This document shows positions 7,192 through 11,486 of a stretch of DNA of 11,486 nt, piece by piece; position 1 is the stretch's first letter; the number at the start of each line of letters is the position of its first letter. Position numbers and translations under genes: made by a program. The notes beneath the pieces were generated by a model. The model was given only the letters and a program-made list of their open reading frames with translations, ran no database searches and was not told the DNA's origin. Source of the stretch: an uncultured Prevotella sp. (GTDB lineage Bacteria; Bacteroidota; Bacteroidia; Bacteroidales; Bacteroidaceae); the NCBI GenBank assembly GCA_900769275.1, contig CAAGGA010000116.1:1-11486 (forward strand), in the 5' to 3' direction.

Positions 7192-7350
7192 TGTGGGTTG
7201 TGGGTTGTGGGTTGTGGGTTGTAGTACCTGGTTGATGGTTGTAGGTTGTGGGTTATAGGTTAGGTTAGGTTACCTTTCCTGGTGAGAAACTATCAGAAAG
7301 CAAAGCATTACTGACCGACAACCCTAAACCCAAAACCGACAACCAGCAAA
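7192..7350. repeat. GT/AC-rich inverted repeat with heptamer array (copy A)
   Basis: On the plus strand, 7-bp GGGTTGT units (7195-7222) lead into further GGTT units to about 7271. A spacer follows, then an AC-rich arm (7312-7345). The 18-mer GGTTGTAGTACCTGGTTG (7217-7234) is the exact reverse complement of 10059-10076 near the pectinesterase. Positions 7306-7324 match 10025-10043 at 17 of 19 bases. In the minus-strand transcript the GU-rich arm starts about 7 nt after the coiled-coil gene's stop and the AC-rich arm runs to the zapA start. Confidence 0.8.
7195..7218 (+). other. G-quadruplex motif next to the zapA start
   Basis: Four GGG runs (7195-7197, 7202-7204, 7209-7211, 7216-7218) are separated by three identical TTGT loops, which fits the G3N1-7 quadruplex pattern exactly. 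The G-rich strand is the template strand for zapA, and the nearest run is 11 nt from the ATG. Whether it folds in the cell is unknown. Confidence 0.6.
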
Positions 7351-7352
7351 AA

Positions 7353-7646
7353 CTACTGCTCACTCAGCATGGTGATACACCGATTGACGTCTCTGACAAG
7401 CTTCGAGATACGATTCCTTGCAGCCTCAAGGTCGCCGTCCGACACCTCTATCATCTTCGCCATCTTCAGCGTCCTGTATTCACGTTCCCAGTCTGACACA
7501 CTCTTTTTCAGCTCGGCAATCTCCTTGTCGCGCGCATCCACCATAGTATATAGCTCTGCATTCTCGCGAGACACCTCTTGATACTTTAGTATCAATTGAC
7601 GTACTCTGGTAGAAAAGGTCGTTATGTCAGTTTCTTTTGCGGGCAT
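7353..7646 (-). CDS. small coiled-coil protein, possible ZapB-like ZapA partner
   Basis: A 97-residue protein with no signal peptide or membrane segment. Residues from about 10 to 60 are rich in heptad-spaced leucine/valine and charged residues, indicating a long coiled coil. A further helix runs through the C-terminus (about 70-95). The family is not recognised by name. It is the first gene of the minus-strand cluster with zapA and rny, directly behind a good promoter, and its size and coiled-coil nature recall ZapB, the ZapA-binding division factor of proteobacteria. That role is inferred from position and shape only; sequence relationship to ZapB is not claimed. The ATG at 7646 is the sensible start because the promoter's -7 element lies just upstream. 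Confidence 0.7.
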   Translation of the reverse strand: MPAKETDITTFSTRVRQLILKYQEVSRENAELYTMVDARDKEIAELKKSVSDWEREYRTLKMAKMIEVSDGDLEAARNRISKLVRDVNRCITMLSEQ

Positions 7647-7667
7647 TATTCACAACGAATTTTGTGG

Positions 7668-7698
7668 CAAAGTTATACAAATTCATTGGTTTGACCAA
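7668..7698 (-). promoter_or_regulatory. promoter of the coiled-coil / zapA / rny cluster
   Basis: On the minus strand TAACTTTG (7668-7675) is a perfect -7 element and TTGG (7695-7698), close to TTTG, lies 19 bp upstream. The -7 element is about 21 bp before the first ATG. It is in the 138-bp gap after the helical hypothetical gene, so the cluster can be expressed independently of that gene. Confidence 0.6.
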
Positions 7699-7784
7699 GA
7701 AAAACCACAACTTTTCCACACTTTTTTTTCATCACCCCGCATACTGGACTGTATTTCCGGCAAGCTCTCATGCGGTCATGTAAA

Positions 7785-8402
7785 TCATTCCTGAGGCGGC
7801 TGCTTCTCTTTCTTGGCAAGCATCACCACCTGATATACGAAAGCGGTGACCCATTCCTGCGAGAATTTCAGGCGTTCGTTGTATTTCCTTACAGCTACCA
7901 CGGACTTCAGGGTAGCAGGGTCGGTAAAGTCATTCTTTGTAAACACCTCGCCCACGGTCTTTTCCGTTGCTGTGCGGATGACGCTCTTGAAGAAAGACGG
8001 GATACGCAACTTGAACTTCATAAGGTTTCCCATAAGCATCATCAAGTCCTGGGTAAATCCTTGAAACTGCAACATATACGGTTGCACGTCCTGCAGTTTC
8101 CTGCAATTCCGCGAGATACTCCTGTCAATCTCCTTGAAAAAGGCATCGTCATGCCCGAAGAGGTCTTTCAGCATCTTTCGGCATCTGTTCTTCTCCCCGA
8201 GACCAAGCTTGTTATGCTCCGTCGGCACCTTGAAAGTGGATTTGAAGACACGCAAGTCCGGGAGCATCGCAATATTCGTTATTCCCACCTGCGCTGCTAT
8301 GGAAGCCTGAAAATATACTCGGATGAGAGTCATGTAGTCCTGCATTCCGCCTACAGTCTCCTCTCTCTCTTTCTTTCCGAAAATCTTAGATAAAAATCCC
8401 AT
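7785..8402 (-). CDS. conserved-looking helical protein of unknown function
   Basis: A 205-residue protein that I do not recognise. It starts with a short amphipathic, lysine-rich segment (MGFLSKIFGKKE) and appears almost wholly alpha-helical and soluble, with several aromatic and basic residues and a basic C-terminal tail (KKEKQPPQE). No signal peptide or catalytic motif is evident. The frame is open back to 8474, but those extra residues would lie upstream of the -7 element at 8434-8441, so they are excluded. ATGs at 8414 and 8402 are both possible; I prefer 8402 because it gives a leader of more usual length. The gene is divergent from the sugar phosphotransferase and precedes the zapA cluster without an obvious terminator. 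Membrane-surface association through the N-terminus is only a guess. Confidence 0.7.
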   Translation of the reverse strand: MGFLSKIFGKKEREETVGGMQDYMTLIRVYFQASIAAQVGITNIAMLPDLRVFKSTFKVPTEHNKLGLGEKNRCRKMLKDLFGHDDAFFKEIDRSISRNCRKLQDVQPYMLQFQGFTQDLMMLMGNLMKFKLRIPSFFKSVIRTATEKTVGEVFTKNDFTDPATLKSVVAVRKYNERLKFSQEWVTAFVYQVVMLAKKEKQPPQE

Positions 8403-8433
8403 ATATTTTGACATTACATATATAAAACGTCCG

Positions 8434-8441
8434 CAAAGGTA
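8434..8441 (-). promoter_or_regulatory. -7 element of the helical hypothetical gene
   Basis: The minus strand reads TACCTTTG, a perfect TAnnTTTG match, followed about 20-30 nt later by the ATGs at 8414 and 8402. The -33 position falls in a T-rich tract without a clear TTTG. It limits the gene's start to 8414 or later. Confidence 0.55.
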
Positions 8442-8489
8442 GTCAAAAAAAAGAAAAAAAATGAATAAATCCATGATTTTTTACTCTAT

Positions 8490-8522
8490 TTTGCTTTTTC
8501 ACGGAAAATATTATTAACTTTG
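8490..8522 (+). promoter_or_regulatory. promoter of the sugar phosphotransferase gene
   Basis: TTTG (8490-8493) and TAACTTTG (8515-8522) are separated by 21 bp, matching both Bacteroidetes consensus boxes. The in-frame TTG at 8520 lies inside the -7 element and so cannot be the translation start; the ATG at 8544 is about 20 nt downstream and is accepted. Confidence 0.7.
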
Positions 8523-8543
8523 CATCAACAAGAGACAAACCTT

Positions 8544-9953
8544 ATGCTAAGTGCCAGAGGACATAAACTGACCAAATACCTGATAATACTGCTGGACGTG
8601 CTGCTGGCAGACGGAGTATTCCTTACGATGACGGAATACTGCCATTCCATTATTCCCAACCTGCTGTTCACCCGTCAGAATGCCGCTGTGATAGTGCTCA
8701 CCCTGTGCGTACTGCTCACAGCCGCTGTCATCCCCCCGATAATGCATTACAGGAGGGTGACGATGCTTCAGGTGTCCAAACGCGTCATGAAGTACGTCTT
8801 CGTATTCGTATGGCTGTTCATCATCGTATTCCGGCTGTCAGGCAACAGCGGTAACTATTCCTATTTCGGCATTGTGCTCTGCCTCGGAATGTTCGTCGCA
8901 TTCCTCACGCTCCGAGCTGCGGAAAGGCTGCTGCTCGGAAAACTGAGGTCGCTGGGCAGGAACACCAAGACCGTGCTCTTCGTAGGCAACGACCCCGCAC
9001 TGCTCATCATCTACGAGGAAATACTGTCCGACCCGGCTACAGGCTACAAGATGTTAGGATATTTCAGCGACGAAGACATGGAGAACGCTCCCAAGCAGTT
9101 GAAAAGAATCGGCACCTACGATGACCTGCAGAAACTCATCAGCGGAGAGACGCACCTGTACGCCCATGCCGACGAACTATTCTGCAGCCTTTCCCACAGC
9201 AAGGAGGAGACGATACGCCGGATAATGGAATACTGCGACAGGAACATGACGCATTTCTTCTACGTCCCCGTCATCTTCCACAACCTGCAGATGGCAATGC
9301 ACCCCGAGAAACTGGGCAACTCCATTGTCTTCACAAACTACCATGAACCGCTGCAGCTGGCTTCCAACCGTCTCATCAAGCGGGCATTCGACATTGTATT
9401 CAGCCTCATGGTACTCGTCATTATCCTGCCTTTCGTCCCCATTATCGCCCTGATTATCAAGATACAGAGTCCCGGAGACATATTCTTCCAGCAGGAACGC
9501 ACCGGGCTCAACGGCAAGACCTTCCGATGCTACAAGTTCCGCTCCATGCACGTAAACAGCGCAGCAGACACATTGCAGGCCACGAGAGACGACCCGAGGA
9601 AGTTCCCATTCGGCAACTTCATGCGCAGGACGAACATCGACGAGCTGCCGCAGTTCTTCAACGTGCTCATGGGAGACATGAGCGTGGTAGGTCCCCGTCC
9701 CCACATGCTCTACCATACGGAGAAATACTCCGCCCTAATCAAGAAATACATGGTACGCCATATCTCCAAACCGGGCATCACCGGCTGGGCACAAGTGACG
9801 GGATTCCGTGGCGAGACCTCCGAACTGTGGCAGATGGAGGGGCGCATCAAGAAAGACATCTGGTACATAGAACACTGGAGTCTCTGGCTCGACCTAAAGA
9901 TTATATCAATGACCGTATGGAGCGTCATTTCTCCTGACAAAGAGGCGTATTGA
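8544..9953 (+). CDS. undecaprenyl-phosphate sugar-1-phosphate transferase (WcaJ/WbaP type)
   Basis: A 469-residue polyprenyl glycosylphosphotransferase that starts assembly of an exopolysaccharide, capsule or O-glycan by moving a sugar-1-phosphate from a nucleotide sugar to undecaprenyl phosphate. Four N-terminal membrane helices lie at about 12-33, 47-67, 81-97 and 106-123. A Rossmann-like CoA-binding-type domain follows (VLFVGNDP at 144-151). A fifth membrane segment is at about 283-305, then the C-terminal catalytic domain with the FQQER and CYKFRSM stretches, the DE pair at 366-367 (NIDELPQ) and the GPRP motif near 383. Length and order match the full-length family. The sugar (glucose, galactose or another) cannot be read from sequence. 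No other glycan genes are adjacent, so it may serve a pathway encoded elsewhere. The preferred start at 8544 removes eight residues encoded from within the promoter. Confidence 0.9.
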   Translation: MLSARGHKLTKYLIILLDVLLADGVFLTMTEYCHSIIPNLLFTRQNAAVIVLTLCVLLTAAVIPPIMHYRRVTMLQVSKRVMKYVFVFVWLFIIVFRLSGNSGNYSYFGIVLCLGMFVAFLTLRAAERLLLGKLRSLGRNTKTVLFVGNDPALLIIYEEILSDPATGYKMLGYFSDEDMENAPKQLKRIGTYDDLQKLISGETHLYAHADELFCSLSHSKEETIRRIMEYCDRNMTHFFYVPVIFHNLQMAMHPEKLGNSIVFTNYHEPLQLASNRLIKRAFDIVFSLMVLVIILPFVPIIALIIKIQSPGDIFFQQERTGLNGKTFRCYKFRSMHVNSAADTLQATRDDPRKFPFGNFMRRTNIDELPQFFNVLMGDMSVVGPRPHMLYHTEKYSALIKKYMVRHISKPGITGWAQVTGFRGETSELWQMEGRIKKDIWYIEHWSLWLDLKIISMTVWSVISPDKEAY

Positions 9954-9959
9954 TGGGCT

Positions 9960-10092
9960 GGTTGTAGGTTGTAGGTTGTGGGTTGGATTTGCTATGCGTC
10001 TTGAAAAATCCTCCATTGGAAAGACATTACCAACCGACAACCCAAAACCAACAACCAACAACCAGGTACTACAACCAAACAACTAAACAACA
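9960..10092. repeat. GT/AC-rich inverted repeat (copy B)
   Basis: A GT-rich arm of 7-bp GGTTGTA/GGTTGTG units (9960-9986) begins 6 nt after the phosphotransferase stop. It is followed by a non-repetitive spacer and an AC-rich arm (10029-10092). CAACCAGGTACTACAACC (10059-10076) is the exact inverted copy of 7217-7234, and CATTACCAACCGACAACCC (10025-10043) matches 7306-7324 at 17 of 19 positions. The AC-rich arm reaches almost to the pectinesterase ATG at 10098. No TAnnTTTG promoter was found in this 144-bp gap. Confidence 0.8.
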
Positions 10093-10097
10093 ACAAA

Positions 10098-11060
10098 ATG
10101 AGAACCACATTAACCCTCATCCTAAGTCTCCTCGTCATGATGACCAAGGCAGACACCTTCGACCTTATCATTGCAGCGGACGGCACAGGTGACTATACCT
10201 CCGTACAGGAAGCCATCAATGCCGTGCCCGACTACAGGAAGAAGCAGACACGGCTGTTTGTCAAGGCAGGCGTATATAAAGAGAAAGTGGTCATTCCCGA
10301 AAGCAAGTCAGACATAGTGCTCATAGGGCAGAACTGCGACAATACCATCATACAGTATGATGACTTCGCACAGAAGAAGAATATCTTCGGTGAAGACAAA
10401 GGCACATCAGGCTCTGCCTCGTTCTACGTCTTCTCACCGGACTTCCGTGCGGAAAACATCACCTTTGCCAACACGGCAGGACCCGTGGGGCAAGCCGTTG
10501 CCATGTTCGTGGCAGGAAAACGCTGCATCTTCATCAACTGCAAGTTCAAAGGCTTCCAAGACACCCTCTACACCTTCGGCAAGCAGTCGAAACAACTATA
10601 CAAGAACTGCTACATCGAGGGCACCGTGGATTTCATCTTCGGGTCATCCACGGCATTCTTCGACAACTGCCGCATCCATTGTCTCAACCGCGGTTACGTC
10701 ACTGCCGCATCGACACCCGAGGGGACACCTTTCGGCTACGTCTTCCGCTACTGCCGCATCACGGCGGAGAAAGGTCTCGACGGCATATACCTCGGACGAC
10801 CGTGGCGACCCTTTGCCAAGACCGTCTTCATCGGCTGCACCATGGGTAAATTCATTACCCCCGCAGGCTGGCACAACTGGGGCGACAGCAACAAGGAGAA
10901 GACCGCCCTCTATGGCGAAGTCGACAGCGAAGACTATGACGGACATCCTATTGACCTCACGCAGAGAGCCGCGTGGGCACACCGCATCAATCCCGAAGAC
11001 TATGAGATAGACCGCGTCCTCGCCGATGCGGAACGTCCCAACTGGTATAGGGTTGAGTAA
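10098..11060 (+). CDS. secreted pectinesterase (pectin methylesterase, CE8)
   Basis: A 320-residue right-handed beta-helix enzyme that removes methyl esters from pectin homogalacturonan, preparing it for lyases and hydrolases. Residues 1-18 form a signal peptide, so export is expected. The N-terminal DGTGDYTSVQEAI segment starts the mature protein, as usual in the family. The catalytic and substrate residues are all visible: Q132 (GQAVA), Q154-D155 (QDTLY), D178 (DFIFG) and R234/W236 (GRPW). Length is typical for a single-domain bacterial enzyme. It lies 144 bp after the sugar phosphotransferase on the same strand. No promoter was found between them, so transcription could be read-through or from a site I did not recognise. 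A GGTT-unit inverted repeat follows the stop codon. No other pectin-degradation gene is inside the window. Confidence 0.93.
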   Translation: MRTTLTLILSLLVMMTKADTFDLIIAADGTGDYTSVQEAINAVPDYRKKQTRLFVKAGVYKEKVVIPESKSDIVLIGQNCDNTIIQYDDFAQKKNIFGEDKGTSGSASFYVFSPDFRAENITFANTAGPVGQAVAMFVAGKRCIFINCKFKGFQDTLYTFGKQSKQLYKNCYIEGTVDFIFGSSTAFFDNCRIHCLNRGYVTAASTPEGTPFGYVFRYCRITAEKGLDGIYLGRPWRPFAKTVFIGCTMGKFITPAGWHNWGDSNKEKTALYGEVDSEDYDGHPIDLTQRAAWAHRINPEDYEIDRVLADAERPNWYRVE

Positions 11061-11072
11061 GGTAGTCTTACA

Positions 11073-11195
11073 CGGTTATGCGGTTATAAGGTTATAAGGT
11101 TATGCGGTTTTAAGGTTATGCGAAAGTTACGAACAGCCTTGACAAACCTCCGTCAAACCGTATAACCTTAAAACCGCATAACCGTATAACCGCAA
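11073..11195. repeat. 8-bp-unit GGTTATRM inverted repeat (element D)
   Basis: After the pectinesterase stop the plus strand has six tandem 8-bp units (GGTTATGC, GGTTATAA twice, GGTTATGC, GGTTTTAA, GGTTATGC), an irregular spacer, and then the complementary AACC-rich arm. Positions 11098-11119 and 11162-11183 are a perfect 22-bp inverted match, so a long hairpin is possible in RNA or DNA. It begins 12 nt after the stop codon. No U-run follows, so it is not a standard intrinsic terminator, though it could still stop or protect the transcript. Confidence 0.8.
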
Positions 11196-11196
11196 A

Positions 11197-11486
11197 TTCG
11201 CAAGTCTAACGCCATATTTTATAAATATCTGATAATCATATATTTTTGTCTAACCATGAACTTATGAGAAACAAAGCAGAAACAAAAGTGGCAAGAAACA
11301 CGATTTTGTTCCTTTACCTGTTTCCCTTGCTTTCTTTCCTATCAGATACCTTCATTTTTGTGTTTGGATGAAAATACGTTAGTTCGTTTTGTGGGCTTGA
11401 TATGTTTCTAGCGGACTACCTGACTCGGTGTTTCTTTTCCCTATAATCAATCTGGTTGTCGAAATCCAAGTGTGAAATTGGCGATA
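11197..11486. other. unassigned right-edge region
   Basis: No convincing gene is seen. A possible plus-strand -7 element TATTTTTG is at 11241-11248, with only a TTTT-like -33 box. A 35-codon frame (11264-11371) behind it would encode a short peptide with a basic N-terminus and one hydrophobic segment, but nothing else supports it. On the minus strand, frames of about 35 codons (ending at 11379) and 23 codons (ending at 11416) are open to the right edge, so the region could contain the end of a leftward gene. Confidence 0.25.

Noticed and set aside
10357..11010. 217-codon plus-strand frame inside the pectinesterase gene
   Set aside because: It is out of frame with the enzyme, and is Ser/Thr/Arg-rich as expected from a shifted reading of a GC-richer gene.

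Overview
The window looks like chromosomal DNA from a Bacteroidetes, most likely a Prevotella-like member of the Bacteroidales. The basis is (1) promoter-like TAnnTTTG (-7) elements upstream of several genes, some with a TTTG-like -33 box about 20 bp away, (2) A/T-rich leaders without a clear Shine-Dalgarno site, and (3) gene content: an RNase Y with a ZapA and a small coiled-coil gene, a BadF-type sugar kinase, an undecaprenyl-phosphate sugar phosphotransferase and a secreted CE8 pectinesterase. No rRNA, tRNA, insertion sequence, phage gene or CRISPR array was seen.

Layout, left to right. Positions 1-313 hold no convincing protein gene, but on the minus strand they carry a promoter followed about 60 nt later by a canonical intrinsic terminator, so a short RNA or attenuated leader is predicted. 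A two-gene minus-strand unit follows: a large MscS-type mechanosensitive channel (1626-3977), then a secreted two-HKD phospholipase D/cardiolipin-synthase-like protein (314-1573). A divergent promoter region (3978-4131) separates it from a plus-strand BadF/NAGK-family kinase (4132-4989). Convergent to the kinase is a minus-strand cluster read in the order coiled-coil protein (7353-7646), zapA (6888-7184), rny (5285-6817). A separate minus-strand gene for a helical protein of unknown function (7785-8402) lies upstream of it. A second divergent promoter region (8403-8543) leads to the plus-strand sugar phosphotransferase (8544-9953) and the pectinesterase (10098-11060). The last 290 bases are unassigned.

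The main non-gene signal is in the gaps. Four of them (about 5055-5276, 7192-7350, 9960-10097 and 11073-11195) hold inverted repeats, three built from 7- or 8-bp GGTT/AACC units and one from 22-bp units. On the transcript, a GU-rich arm begins 6-12 nt after a stop codon and an AC-rich arm follows. Two of these gaps share an identical 18-mer and a second 17/19 block, so they are dispersed copies of one element. In two of them the AC-rich arm runs almost to the next start codon. The copy beside zapA also contains four GGG runs at exact 7-nt spacing, a canonical G-quadruplex motif.

Functionally the window combines envelope genes (channel, phospholipase-like enzyme, polyprenyl-linked glycan initiation), cell division and RNA decay (zapA, coiled-coil partner, rny), aminosugar kinase activity and pectin demethylation. 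Apart from the two minus-strand clusters the genes do not form one obvious pathway. No complete new enzymatic or defence system was identified; the repeat family and the leftmost short transcript are the least explained parts.
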